NCBI GenBank assembly: GCA_011050175.1
Contig: DRGF01000023.1
Span: 1-9,863, forward strand
Direction of reading: 5' to 3'
Source of the DNA: Thermococcus sp.
GTDB lineage: Archaea > Methanobacteriota_B > Thermococci > Thermococcales > Thermococcaceae
DNA length: 9,863 nucleotides
Below are positions 1 to 7,340 of this stretch, one piece after another (within the stretch, counting starts at the first letter, position 1; every line of letters starts with the position of its first letter). Under the pieces are notes generated by a model, which did not search any database, was not told the DNA's origin, and saw only the letters and a list, made by a program, of their open reading frames with translations. The position numbers and the translations under genes are program-made.

Positions 1-825
1 GAGCTCTTCCCGCTCAACGCCTGGGCACCTGACGCATACCAGGCCGCACCGCACCCGATAACGGCAATGTTCTCCGCCTTTGTGGTCAAGGCCGGCCTCT
101 ATGCGATGGCGAGGCTGCTCTACCTCATGCAGGCCGTCGAGAGCTGGGGCTCAGTCCTAAAGCTCCTCGTCGTGATGGCGACTCTGACGGTAATCGTTGC
201 GGAGCTCGCCGCGCTCAGGCAGAAGAACGTCAAGAGGATGATAGCCTACTCCAGTATCGGCCAGATAGGACTCATGGCACTCGCATTTGCCCTTGGAACC
301 CAGAGCGGCGTTGATGCCGGTGTCTTCCACATGGTCAACCACGCCATAGTCAAGGCCCTCCTGTTCCTCGCCGTCGGCTACGTGGCGATAACCCTCGGCG
401 GAACTGAGATGGAGAGGTTCCAGGGCCTTGGAAAGAGGATGCCCCTGACGGCGTTTGCAATAACCGTTGGAGCAGTGGCCACCGTTGGAATACCGCTCTT
501 CAACGTCTTCTGGAGCAAGCTCAGGATAATTATTGCAACTCTGGACGTTGGCTACACCTGGGCTGCAGTGCTCGTGCTTTCAGCGAGCGTCGTGGAGGCG
601 GTCTATTACTTCAGGCTGCTCCACACCATATGGTTCACCGGTGAAGGCGAAAAGGTCAGCGAGAGCATGGTCATAGGCCTCGTGATGCTCTTCCTCGCGG
701 CCCTTGTGGTAGTCATAGGCGTTTACCCCGACTACGCCTGGAGCATCGCCCAAAAGGCCGGGGAGGACATCTTCAACGTGGCCCAGTACGTTAAGAACGT
801 TCCACTGATGGGGGTGGGAGCATGA
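1..825 (+). CDS. mbxH: MBS complex ion-pumping subunit MbxH (MrpD/NuoM-like), 5'-truncated by the window
   Basis: This is the C-terminal 274 residues of a proton-translocating antiporter-like subunit (proton_antipo_M / MrpD / NuoM family). The frame is open from base 1 and begins with the loop FPLNAWAPDAY, which lies between TM7 and TM8 in this family, so roughly half the protein is upstream of the window. The TM8 lysine (VVKAG), the segment KRMIAYSSIGQIG, the helix FHMVNHAIVKALLF and a late lysine in FWSKLR match the charged in-membrane residues of the family. The usual FPLH is FPLN here, unlike the next gene. It overlaps mbxH' by four bases (ATGA), which points to translational coupling. 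Two consecutive pump subunits are typical of MBS and not of MBH, which has one. Family assignment is firm; assignment to MBS rests on the operon. Confidence 0.9.
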   Translation, partial: ELFPLNAWAPDAYQAAPHPITAMFSAFVVKAGLYAMARLLYLMQAVESWGSVLKLLVVMATLTVIVAELAALRQKNVKRMIAYSSIGQIGLMALAFALGTQSGVDAGVFHMVNHAIVKALLFLAVGYVAITLGGTEMERFQGLGKRMPLTAFAITVGAVATVGIPLFNVFWSKLRIIIATLDVGYTWAAVLVLSASVVEAVYYFRLLHTIWFTGEGEKVSESMVIGLVMLFLAALVVVIGVYPDYAWSIAQKAGEDIFNVAQYVKNVPLMGVGA

Positions 826-2684
826 TTAACGAGCTCATGATTATCATTTTCGCGCCCCTCATTGCCGGCGTTATAGCCTGGGCGCTCGACATAAAAGGAG
901 TCAGGGAAGCGATAGGCGTAATCGGCGCAGCGGTACCGCTCGCTTACCTTGTCAAGCTCTATCCGACCGTTATGGGTGGAGAGCTCATCCAGTACAACGT
1001 AACGTTTGCAGGCTTTACCTTCAACTTCACCCTTGCACCAATGGGCATGATATTCGCCATGATCGCAGGAGTCGTCGGCCTGGCAGCGGTGCTCGGCATA
1101 GTCTCAACGGCTAGGAGCAGCTACGAGTGGCTCTTTGCCCTGATGAGCCTCACGGGTGTCTTCGGAATATTCCTGTCCTATGACCTGCTGGGGTTCTTCA
1201 TCTTCTGGGAAATCATGACCTTCGGAAGCTTCATGATGGTGCTTAAGTACAACAGGAAGGCCTCACTCAAGTACTTCGTGCTCAGCGTTATCGGAGCCTA
1301 CGCAATGCTCGTGGCGATAGGCATAATCTACGCCAAAGTCGGCTCCTTCAGCTTCGTAGAAGTTTACAGGGCGTTCTCACAGGACGCCGCCCTTGGAATG
1401 GTCGGAGGAGCCACAGTGTTCAGCAGGAGCGAAATCGCCCTTATCTTCGGCCTCTTCCTGGTTGCCTTCGGAGTTAAGGCGGGCACCTTCCCGCTCCACG
1501 TGTGGGCGCCCGATGCTTACACCGAGACCAACCAGAGCTACACCGCGATGTTCAGCGGCGTCCTCAGCAAGACCGGTGTCTATGGGTTCATCCTCATCTA
1601 CATGCTGATGGGATACAGGCTCATGGCAGAGTTCGGAGCCTTCAGGAGCGCCCCCGCGTTTGGCTACATAATAGCCTTCCTGGGAGGCCTTACTATAATC
1701 GTCGGCGGTCTCCTCGCGGCCCTCCAGGAGGACATCAGGAAGCTCTTCGCCTACTCCAGTATAAGCCAGATAGGCTACATACTCGTGGGCATAGGCGTCG
1801 GAACTGCCCTGAGCATCGAGGCGGCCATCTTCCACGCCATAAGCCACGCCCTCTTCAAGGGGCTGTTCTTCCTCATAGTTGCCACGATAGTCTACAGGAC
1901 AGGCAAGACGACCTTCGCGGACATGGGAGGTCTCGCTGAGAAGATGCCCTTCACCTTCGCGATGGCCTTCGTGGCGATCCTTAGCTTAGCAGGAATCCCT
2001 CCGCTCGTTGGCTTTGCCAGCAAGTGGGTGCTCTTTGAGGCCGTCATAAGCCAGAACCTCCCGATACTCGGAGGCATGGTGTTCTTTGGAAGCGCCATAG
2101 GTTTCGTCTACCTCATCAGGTTCACCTACGCAGTCTGGTTCGGACAGAGGCCGACCGACCTCGACGACACTAAGGACGCCCCGCTCCCGCTCGCGATAGG
2201 CATGGCGATCCTAGCATTGCTCAACGTGGTCTTCGGTGTCGCTCCGGGCCTCGTCGCCAGGGAGCTTAACAAGGTAATAGGCGAGGAAGCTATCACCGGA
2301 ACCATATGGGAGCTGAACCTCGGCTTCGGAAGGTACAACGCCCTCGCGATACTCATATACCTCATAGTGGGCATTGTCATCGCGGGAATAATCTACTTCC
2401 TGGGCGCAAAGGTCAGGAAAGTGCCCGTCACGGACACCTACCAGTCAGGTAACCCGGTCACCATGGAGTACAACCTCACCATCAGGAGGAACTTCTTCCT
2501 CCCGCTCAAGGAGGCCCTCGCCTTCTGGCTCAGGATTAGCTTCGACAAGCTCTACCGCGACATCGGCTCTTGGGTTGAGGACCTGGCCGAGGTCCTCAGG
2601 AACTACGTCTACAACGGAAACGCCCAGAGCTACGCCTGGTACCTGGCCATAGTCCTCGTAATCCTTGCAATATGGGGGGTGTGA
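822..2684 (+). CDS. mbxH': MBS complex second ion-pumping subunit MbxH' (NuoL/MrpD-like)
   Basis: A 620-residue polytopic membrane protein of the NuoL/M/N-MrpA/D family. It carries the full set of charged in-membrane residues: E130 in TM5 (FFIFWE), K219 in TM7 just before FPLHVWAPDAY, K250 in TM8 (VLSKTG), H338/H342/K346 (FHAISHALFKG) and K401 in TM12 (GFASKW). These form the ion path coupled to electron transfer. After about residue 500 there is a hydrophobic helix, then a long amphipathic stretch (about 535-600) and a final helix (605-620). This makes the protein longer than a plain MrpD and resembles the lateral-helix tails of NuoL-type subunits. The start ATG overlaps the mbxH stop and follows a purine-rich GGGGTGGGAG. 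With MbxH it gives the two pumps reported for MBS. Confidence 0.92.
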   Translation: MINELMIIIFAPLIAGVIAWALDIKGVREAIGVIGAAVPLAYLVKLYPTVMGGELIQYNVTFAGFTFNFTLAPMGMIFAMIAGVVGLAAVLGIVSTARSSYEWLFALMSLTGVFGIFLSYDLLGFFIFWEIMTFGSFMMVLKYNRKASLKYFVLSVIGAYAMLVAIGIIYAKVGSFSFVEVYRAFSQDAALGMVGGATVFSRSEIALIFGLFLVAFGVKAGTFPLHVWAPDAYTETNQSYTAMFSGVLSKTGVYGFILIYMLMGYRLMAEFGAFRSAPAFGYIIAFLGGLTIIVGGLLAALQEDIRKLFAYSSISQIGYILVGIGVGTALSIEAAIFHAISHALFKGLFFLIVATIVYRTGKTTFADMGGLAEKMPFTFAMAFVAILSLAGIPPLVGFASKWVLFEAVISQNLPILGGMVFFGSAIGFVYLIRFTYAVWFGQRPTDLDDTKDAPLPLAIGMAILALLNVVFGVAPGLVARELNKVIGEEAITGTIWELNLGFGRYNALAILIYLIVGIVIAGIIYFLGAKVRKVPVTDTYQSGNPVTMEYNLTIRRNFFLPLKEALAFWLRISFDKLYRDIGSWVEDLAEVLRNYVYNGNAQSYAWYLAIVLVILAIWGV

Positions 2685-2687
2685 AAA

Positions 2688-3617
2688 ATGATGGAGACGG
2701 CGCTCAAAGCTCTCTTTATATTACTTTATGCAACCTTCGTCGGATTCATGTTCATGGGAATAATTAGGATAGTGACGGCAAGGATACACCGCAGAGTCGG
2801 TCCACCGATATACCAGCCAATCCTCGATACCATCAAGCTCCTCTCCAAGAAGAGCAACATAACGCACGGCGTCATATACGACTTCGGAGTCCTCTATGCG
2901 TTAGGAGCCACGATCCTAGCGATAATGTTCATCCCGCTCGGCAACATCGGTGTGCTCAGGGCCTACGGTGACCTCATCCTCATCACCTTCCTCCTTGAGA
3001 TACCGATGCTCGGTATAATGTTCGCTGCCATGAGCTCAGGAAACCCCTACGCGGGCATAGGTGCCCAGCGTGCACTCCTCACAATGCTCGCCATACAGGT
3101 TCCGCTCGGCTTTGCCATAGTGGCTCTGGCCGAGTTCTACGGGACCTTTAGCACCTACGAGATAGTCATGGCCCAGCAGGTCAGCGGATGGAGCATAGCC
3201 CACCTCCCGCTCCTGCTCGCTGCCATAGCCTACGACCTCGTCCTCCAGGCAATGTTCGGTAAGGAGCCCTTCGACATCATGATAGCACCGGGTGAGATAT
3301 CCCTCGGTCCGATGGTCGAGTTCGGCGGCAAGCACATGGGAATACTTCAGATACAGCACGCCATAGCCCTCTTCGCGGAGACCCTGTTCTTCAGCAACAT
3401 CTTCCTTGGGGGCGCAGTTGTTACGACCTTCGCAAGCCCGGTACTCAACACCATAGCAAGCCTCGCAATACTCCTCGTCAAGCAGATTGCCGTGCTCCTC
3501 GTGGCCACGTTCATGGGCGCAATATTCCCGAGGTTCACCATAGACCAGGCGGCAAAGTTCTACTGGAAGTGGCCGACCATAATAGCCGCACTTGGAGCGA
3601 TACTTGCAAGTCTGTGA
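2688..3617 (+). CDS. mbxM: MBS complex membrane subunit MbxM (NuoH-like)
   Basis: A 309-residue NuoH/ND1-family membrane protein that links the cytoplasmic redox arm to the pump subunits. The signature RRVGPPIYQPILDTIKLLSK (residues 35-54) matches the conserved first cytoplasmic loop of complex I subunit 1 and group 4 hydrogenases. A second conserved loop, KEPFDIMIAPGEISLGPMVEFGGKH (about 192-216), carries the acidic residues typical of the quinone-chamber/E-channel region (E193, E203, E211). About eight hydrophobic helices are visible. The ATG lies three bases after the mbxH' stop, with the Shine-Dalgarno sequence in the G run GGGGGGTG; a second ATG follows immediately (MM), so the start is uncertain by one codon. 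Placement of M before J, rather than after L, follows the mbx order and not the mbh order. Confidence 0.93.
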   Translation: MMETALKALFILLYATFVGFMFMGIIRIVTARIHRRVGPPIYQPILDTIKLLSKKSNITHGVIYDFGVLYALGATILAIMFIPLGNIGVLRAYGDLILITFLLEIPMLGIMFAAMSSGNPYAGIGAQRALLTMLAIQVPLGFAIVALAEFYGTFSTYEIVMAQQVSGWSIAHLPLLLAAIAYDLVLQAMFGKEPFDIMIAPGEISLGPMVEFGGKHMGILQIQHAIALFAETLFFSNIFLGGAVVTTFASPVLNTIASLAILLVKQIAVLLVATFMGAIFPRFTIDQAAKFYWKWPTIIAALGAILASL

Positions 3618-3623
3618 GGTGAT
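3616..3623 (+). promoter_or_regulatory. Shine-Dalgarno site fused to the mbxM stop, deciding the mbxJ start
   Basis: GAGGTGAT overlaps the mbxM stop codon (TGAGGTGAT) and sits five bases before the ATG at 3629. An out-of-frame ATG at 3622 lies inside the ribosome-binding site and is not used. The same stop/ribosome-binding design recurs before mbxL and mbxN, suggesting that ribosomes finishing one gene start the next. Confidence 0.75.
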
Positions 3624-3628
3624 GCAAA

Positions 3629-4210
3629 ATGGTCGACTGGAGGCTATTTGACCCATTATTTGAATACGCGAGAAAGAGGAGCATGTGGATTGTTTCGTTC
3701 TGTACCGGGTGCGGCGGTATAGAGATGCCGCCGCTGGCAACCTCCCGGTACGACTTCGAGCGCTTTGGTGTAATGCCCAACCCATCACCGAGGATGGCAG
3801 ACCTCTTCCTCATCACAGGTTACGTCACGCCAAAGACGCTCAAGAGGATAATCATAACCTACGAGATGCAGCCCGACCCGAAGTACGTCCTTGCCCACGG
3901 CTCCTGCCCGCTCAACGGTGGAATCTACTGGGACGGCTACAACGCCATCAAGCACCTCGACAAGTACATCCCGGTTGACGTTGCCATAGCCGGCTGTATG
4001 CCGAGGCCCGAGGCTGTCATGGACGGAATACAGAAGATGATGGAGCTCATAGAGACGGGCGAGGCCGATGGATGGAAGAGGTACAAGGAGAACTACGAGT
4101 GGTACAGGAAGAACCAGGACGAGCTGTTCGGAGAGGGATGGCGCGAGAAGACGGCGAGAAGGTGGATACCCTGGCTGATGGACAAGAAGAAGGAAGTGAA
4201 GGAGGAGTGA
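3629..4210 (+). CDS. mbxJ: MBS complex small subunit MbxJ (NuoB-like, [4Fe-4S])
   Basis: A 193-residue NuoB/[NiFe]-hydrogenase small-subunit-like protein. Four cysteines occupy the family's cluster-binding positions: C25 and C28 (SFCTGCGGIE), C93 (HGSCPLNGG) and C123 (AGCMPRPEAV). They would bind the proximal [4Fe-4S] cluster that faces MbxL. In published work on MBS a site-differentiated iron-sulfur cluster in this region is proposed to reduce sulfane sulfur; that is family knowledge, and only the ligand pattern is visible here. The C-terminus is highly charged (KKKEVKEE). The start is fixed by GAGGTGAT five bases upstream. The stop lies two bases before the mbxK ATG. The protein should be peripheral, on the cytoplasmic side and docked on MbxM. 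Confidence 0.93.
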   Translation: MVDWRLFDPLFEYARKRSMWIVSFCTGCGGIEMPPLATSRYDFERFGVMPNPSPRMADLFLITGYVTPKTLKRIIITYEMQPDPKYVLAHGSCPLNGGIYWDGYNAIKHLDKYIPVDVAIAGCMPRPEAVMDGIQKMMELIETGEADGWKRYKENYEWYRKNQDELFGEGWREKTARRWIPWLMDKKKEVKEE

Positions 4211-4212
4211 GC

Positions 4213-4752
4213 ATGGCGGAAGAAGTTAAAGCAACCTGGCCGAAGGGAGAGGAAATCGTTAGCGCACTGCTTGAGAAGGCCCCCTACGCCGAGGGAAGCG
4301 TGAGAAGGGAGAGGAGGCTGGAGTTCAAGGTCCCGGCCGACAGGATAGTTGACTTCCTCCGCACCGCAAAGGCCAGCGGATTCGAACTGCTGCTCCAGAT
4401 CACCGCCGTTGACTGGCCCAATGAGGGTGAAATAGAGCTCGTCTATCAGCTCTTTAGCATAAGCCACGGCACCCATGCGATGGCCAAGACGAGGGTTCCG
4501 AGGGACGATGCAAGGATTTCCAGCGTCATGGACATTTATCCCGTTGCCGAGACCTACGAGAGGGACGCCCACGAGTTCTACAAGGTCGTCTTTGAGGGCA
4601 ACCCGAAGCTTGAGATGCCCTGGATACTCGAGGACGAGGACAGGGAAGCAGGCGTTTCCCACAGGAAGGACTTCGACATGCTCGGCTACGTGAAGAAGAA
4701 GTACAAGATCCTCGACAGGTTTGATGAGGATAAGGAGAACTACGTGATCTGA
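4213..4752 (+). CDS. mbxK: MBS complex subunit MbxK (NuoC-like)
   Basis: A 179-residue protein of the NuoC / 30-kDa complex I family. The core LQITAVDWPNEGEIELVYQLF, then RVPRDDARISSVMDIYP and YERDAHEFYKVVFEGNPKLEMPWIL, matches the family signature in which ERE..D..G..F.G.P.L contacts the large subunit. It has no cofactor of its own and is structural, bridging MbxJ and MbxL. The frame stays open further upstream into mbxJ, but the ATG at 4213 is preferred: it follows GGAGG with a seven-base spacer and comes just after the mbxJ stop. A GTG at 4207 overlapping that stop is the only close alternative. The mbxK stop is part of the ribosome-binding site for mbxL. Fused K-L proteins occur in related complexes; here they are separate. 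Confidence 0.9.
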   Translation: MAEEVKATWPKGEEIVSALLEKAPYAEGSVRRERRLEFKVPADRIVDFLRTAKASGFELLLQITAVDWPNEGEIELVYQLFSISHGTHAMAKTRVPRDDARISSVMDIYPVAETYERDAHEFYKVVFEGNPKLEMPWILEDEDREAGVSHRKDFDMLGYVKKKYKILDRFDEDKENYVI

Positions 4753-4758
4753 GGTGAT
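4751..4758 (+). promoter_or_regulatory. Shine-Dalgarno site fused to the mbxK stop, deciding the mbxL start
   Basis: GAGGTGAT overlaps the TGA of mbxK and lies four bases before the ATG at 4763. It excludes the GTG and ATG that occur inside it as likely starts. Confidence 0.7.
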
Positions 4759-4762
4759 GATA

Positions 4763-5938
4763 ATGGTCTCACAGCAGGAATTGATTAGAGAAGCGAGAGA
4801 AAACGGAATGGAGCTCTTACCCCTCGAAAAGGACACCTACGAGTTGTTCTTCGGTCCGCAGCACATGGCTACCGAGAACTACAGCCTAATCCTCAAAATG
4901 GACGGTCACAGGGTCGTCAAGGCCATAGCCAACGTCGGCTTCCTCCACCGTGGTTTCGAGAAGCTCGCGGAGTACAGGCCGTGGCACACCAACATAGCCC
5001 TCCTCCTCAGAATATGTGTTCCCGAGCCCGACGTTCCCGAGGCAATTTATTCGATGGCAGTCGACGAGATAATGGGGTGGGAAGTCCCTGATAGGGCCCA
5101 GTGGATAAGGACGACCGTCCTCGAGATGGCGAGGGTCTCAGCGTACCTGTTCTGGATAATGGGTCTCAGCTTCAAGCTCGGTGTTTACACCGCCGGCCAG
5201 TGGGCGGCGGCTTACAGAGAGAGGCTCATGGCCCTCTTCGAGCAGCTCACGGGTGGAAGGGTCTACCACATATACACCATCCCCGGAGGAGTGAGAAGGG
5301 ACATCCCGGGCGACCGCTGGCTGAGAGAGCTTAAGGATACTGTCGAGTACATAAAGGCCAAGCTCAAGGACTTCGACAACCTCCTCTTCGAGAACTACAT
5401 CGCCCACAGGAGGCTTGAGGGTATAGGTGTCATGGACAAGAAGTTCGCGCTTGCGGAGGGCGTCACCGGACCGAACCTCCGCGCCACGGGAGTTGCCTAC
5501 GACGTCAGGAGGGCTGACCCTTACCTGCTTTACCCGGAGCTTGACTTCGAAGTCCCCGTCCTGAAGGAGGGCGACGCGCTCGCGAGGGCAATGATAAGGC
5601 GCTTTGAGCTTGAGCAGGATCTCTACATCCTCGAGCAGCTCCTTGAGATGGGACCGCCGAGCGGCCCATACAAGGTCCAGGACCCGAGGCTCAAGAACCT
5701 CCCGAGGCTCAAGGTTCCGGCGGGAGATGCCTTCGCCCACGTCGAGGCCACCAAGGGAGACTTCGGCGCCTACGTTGTCAGCGACGGAAAGAACAAGCCG
5801 TACAGGGTTCAGATCAGAGGGCCGAGCATATCCCACGGTGTTAGGGTTATAGAGCAGCTCCTCGTCGGTGCGAGGCTCGCCGATGTGCCCGTCATACTGA
5901 TGAGTCTTGACAACTGCCCACCCGACATTGACAGGTGA
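4763..5938 (+). CDS. mbxL: MBS complex large subunit MbxL (NuoD-like, lacks a complete [NiFe] site)
   Basis: A 391-residue protein of the NuoD / [NiFe]-hydrogenase large-subunit family, recognised by GPQHMATENYSL, VGFLHRGFEKLAEYRPWHTNIALLLRI and the C-terminal MSLDNCPPDIDR. The two CxxC motifs that hold nickel and iron in hydrogenases are each reduced to one cysteine: C85-V-P-E88 and C385-P-P-D388. The protein therefore cannot bind a normal [NiFe] centre, which excludes the H2-evolving MBH and agrees with MBS. It also lacks a C-terminal extension beyond the motif for a maturation protease to cut. The ATG at 4763 is chosen because GAGGTGAT (4751-4758) precedes it by four bases; the GTG at 4754 and ATG at 4757 lie inside that site. 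With MbxJ it should form the cytoplasmic catalytic module for polysulfide reduction. Confidence 0.93.
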   Translation: MVSQQELIREARENGMELLPLEKDTYELFFGPQHMATENYSLILKMDGHRVVKAIANVGFLHRGFEKLAEYRPWHTNIALLLRICVPEPDVPEAIYSMAVDEIMGWEVPDRAQWIRTTVLEMARVSAYLFWIMGLSFKLGVYTAGQWAAAYRERLMALFEQLTGGRVYHIYTIPGGVRRDIPGDRWLRELKDTVEYIKAKLKDFDNLLFENYIAHRRLEGIGVMDKKFALAEGVTGPNLRATGVAYDVRRADPYLLYPELDFEVPVLKEGDALARAMIRRFELEQDLYILEQLLEMGPPSGPYKVQDPRLKNLPRLKVPAGDAFAHVEATKGDFGAYVVSDGKNKPYRVQIRGPSISHGVRVIEQLLVGARLADVPVILMSLDNCPPDIDR

Positions 5939-5939
5939 T
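5933..5939 (+). promoter_or_regulatory. Shine-Dalgarno site overlapping the mbxL stop, deciding the mbxN start
   Basis: AGGTGAT contains the mbxL TGA and sits four bases before the ATG at 5944, the same geometry as before mbxL. The GTG at 5935 and ATG at 5938 lie within it. Confidence 0.68.
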
Positions 5940-5943
5940 GAAA

Positions 5944-6636
5944 ATGGAGGAGATTACCTTTAAGGTCGCACCCGAGAGCAAGGTCAAGAAGAAGCCCTCT
6001 TTCCTCAAGCCCTGGCTGAGCCTCAAGTACCTCTTCAAGAAACCGGTCACGATCAAGATACCGTACGAGAGCATCGAGCCTGCAGAGGGCTACCGCGGGT
6101 TCCACACCCTTGACTGGAACAAGTGTGTCGGCTGTAACTTCTGCGGCCAGATATGCCCCGCCAGAGCTATCGAGATGACCTGGATAGAAGTGGACGGCAA
6201 GATGGAGAAGAGGCCGCACCCGAAGATAGACTACGGACGCTGTACGTTCTGCCAGTTCTGTGTGGAGGTGTGCCCGCCCGGAGCACTGGGCTTCGTGGAG
6301 AGCTACATGCTCACCACAGAGTGGAATGAAGAGGAGCTCCAGCTCTTTGACTGGGTTCCAATCCACCCGGACAAGTTCAAGGAAATCCAGGAGACCTACC
6401 GCGACTGGAGGTTCCCGGTGGAGAAGATAAAGTTCGACAAGGAAACGAAAGAGGTCACCTACTACCTCAGGAACGGCGAGGAGTTTAAGTTCAAGATACT
6501 CGGCTACGGCATCAGGCCGCCCAAGCCGCCTGCGAAGCCAACGGTGAAGGCCGAAGAAAAGGCCCAGGCCAAGCCGGAAGAGAAGACTCAAACGAAGAAA
6601 CCTGAGCTCGATGCGGAATCAGAGAAAGCCGATTAA
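5944..6636 (+). CDS. mbxN: MBS complex ferredoxin-like subunit MbxN (NuoI-like, 2x[4Fe-4S])
   Basis: A 230-residue NuoI-family electron-transfer subunit. Two classic 8Fe ferredoxin motifs are complete: C61-x2-C64-x2-C67-x3-C71-P (CVGCNFCGQICP) and C100-x2-C103-x2-C106-x3-C110-P (CTFCQFCVEVCP). They would take electrons from reduced ferredoxin and pass them to the MbxJ cluster. The N-terminal segment SLKYLFKKPVTIKIPYE resembles the NuoI region that lies along the membrane. The last 40 or so residues, after GYGIRPPKPPAKP, are a low-complexity Lys/Glu/Pro/Ala tail ending ESEKAD, probably disordered and outside the conserved fold. The start at 5944 is chosen from the AGGTGAT site. It is the last gene of the operon: a TAA stop is followed by T tracts. 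Confidence 0.93.
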   Translation: MEEITFKVAPESKVKKKPSFLKPWLSLKYLFKKPVTIKIPYESIEPAEGYRGFHTLDWNKCVGCNFCGQICPARAIEMTWIEVDGKMEKRPHPKIDYGRCTFCQFCVEVCPPGALGFVESYMLTTEWNEEELQLFDWVPIHPDKFKEIQETYRDWRFPVEKIKFDKETKEVTYYLRNGEEFKFKILGYGIRPPKPPAKPTVKAEEKAQAKPEEKTQTKKPELDAESEKAD

Positions 6637-6659
6637 AAGCCCTCCGGTGAGTGATGTTC

Positions 6660-6678
6660 TATTCTTTTTCACTTTTCT
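6660..6678 (+). terminator. T-rich terminator of the mbx operon
   Basis: About 25 bases after the mbxN stop, a pyrimidine stretch with T5 and T4 runs (TATTCTTTTTCACTTTTC) occurs with no clear hairpin. Archaeal RNA polymerase of Thermococcales terminates at such T-rich stretches. The next gene has its own TATA box just downstream, which supports a transcript end here. Confidence 0.55.
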
Positions 6679-6694
6679 GTCGTGCAATCGCAAT

Positions 6695-6703
6695 CTTTTA
6701 AAG
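6695..6703 (+). promoter_or_regulatory. TATA box for the first DUF996-like gene
   Basis: CTTTTAAAG, preceded by A-rich CAAT, matches the Thermococcales TATA element. A transcript start about 25 bases on, near 6724, would leave a leader of about 14 bases containing GGGGTGAT. Confidence 0.6.
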
Positions 6704-6737
6704 TATTAAGTTCACACCACTTTTTGGGGTGATGTAT

Positions 6738-7340
6738 GTGGGGGTGGATATCAGAAGTGAAAGAACCCTGGGATTGATAGGCTCGGTTCTCACCCTTGTC
6801 GGAGGTTTTGTGGGTGTCATACCCTACGTGAGGGTTTTCATGGGGGCATTGTCCCTGGTGGGCTGGGTTCTGGTTTTGGTTGCTCTGAACGGGATAGGCA
6901 ACAAATTGGGCGATGACAGGCCCTTCAAGTACTACCTGTACTCTTTCTTAGTGGCGTTTGTGGGTGTGATAGTAGCAGTGATATTCATTGTGGTGGGCGC
7001 GGTTTCCATATCCAGTGCAAGCATGGCGGACATGAGCCCGTTTGAACATCCCTGGAGTACTTTTGGGGTCGGCGTGTTGATATTTGGTTTTATCCTGTTC
7101 ATCGCGGTCCTTATACTGGGGGTATACTTTGAGAAGCAGGCATGGGAAGCTATGTACGAGCTGACGGGGGTCAAAGAGTTTCATGAAACTGCAAAGTGGC
7201 TCTGGTGGGGTGCTCTGACGGCCATAATACTCGTAGGCCTGCTGCTGTTGCTCATTGCGTCGATATACCAGATCATCGCATTTGCGAACCTTCCGGAGGA
7301 GCTTGAGGAAGGGGTGGAGAAATTCAACCCCATTGTCTGA
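6738..7340 (+). CDS. Small polytopic membrane protein, DUF996-like, paralogue 1
   Basis: About 200 residues with five hydrophobic segments: LGLIGSVLTLVGGFVGVIPYV, FMGALSLVGWVLVLVAL, LYSFLVAFVGVIVAVIFIVVGA, GVLIFGFILFIAVLILGVYF and ALTAIILVGLLLLLIASIY. Conserved soluble or interfacial patches are GIGNKLGDDRPFKYYLY, YFEKQAWEAMYELTGVKEF and the WWGALTAI entry to the last helix; all recur in the next gene. It resembles archaeal DUF996 proteins as I remember them; no function is known to me. Starting at GTG 6738 places GGTGAT four bases upstream, as in the mbx genes, and aligns with the start proposed for the paralogue; ATG 6732 or GTG 6729 are alternatives. It has more G-starting Val/Gly codons and reads less GC-optimised than the mbx genes. 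It has its own promoter, so it is probably not part of the MBS operon. Confidence 0.82.
   Translation: MGVDIRSERTLGLIGSVLTLVGGFVGVIPYVRVFMGALSLVGWVLVLVALNGIGNKLGDDRPFKYYLYSFLVAFVGVIVAVIFIVVGAVSISSASMADMSPFEHPWSTFGVGVLIFGFILFIAVLILGVYFEKQAWEAMYELTGVKEFHETAKWLWWGALTAIILVGLLLLLIASIYQIIAFANLPEELEEGVEKFNPIV

Noticed and set aside
1377..1847. - strand open frame (156 aa) opposite mbxH'
   Set aside because: It lies opposite the most conserved channel residues of mbxH' and shows no protein-like features.
3036..3788. Long - strand open frame (250 aa) opposite mbxM/mbxJ
   Set aside because: It is a shadow of well-conserved + strand genes, with no ribosome-binding site and no recognisable protein motif.
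5809..6591. Long - strand open frame (260 aa) opposite mbxL/mbxN
   Set aside because: The + strand carries complete ferredoxin motifs here; the antisense frame is Leu/Arg/Val-rich in the manner of GC-rich shadows.
1..6636. Operon as H2-evolving membrane hydrogenase (MBH) or a formate/CO-linked hydrogenase
   Set aside because: The large subunit lacks both complete CxxC motifs, there are two consecutive pump genes, and NuoH precedes NuoB. All three point to MBS/Mbx.
6648..6710. Possible C/D box small RNA starting at GTGATGT after mbxN
   Set aside because: The C-like box is imperfect, no D box (CTGA) or paired guide arrangement follows, and the region is explained by a terminator and a TATA box.
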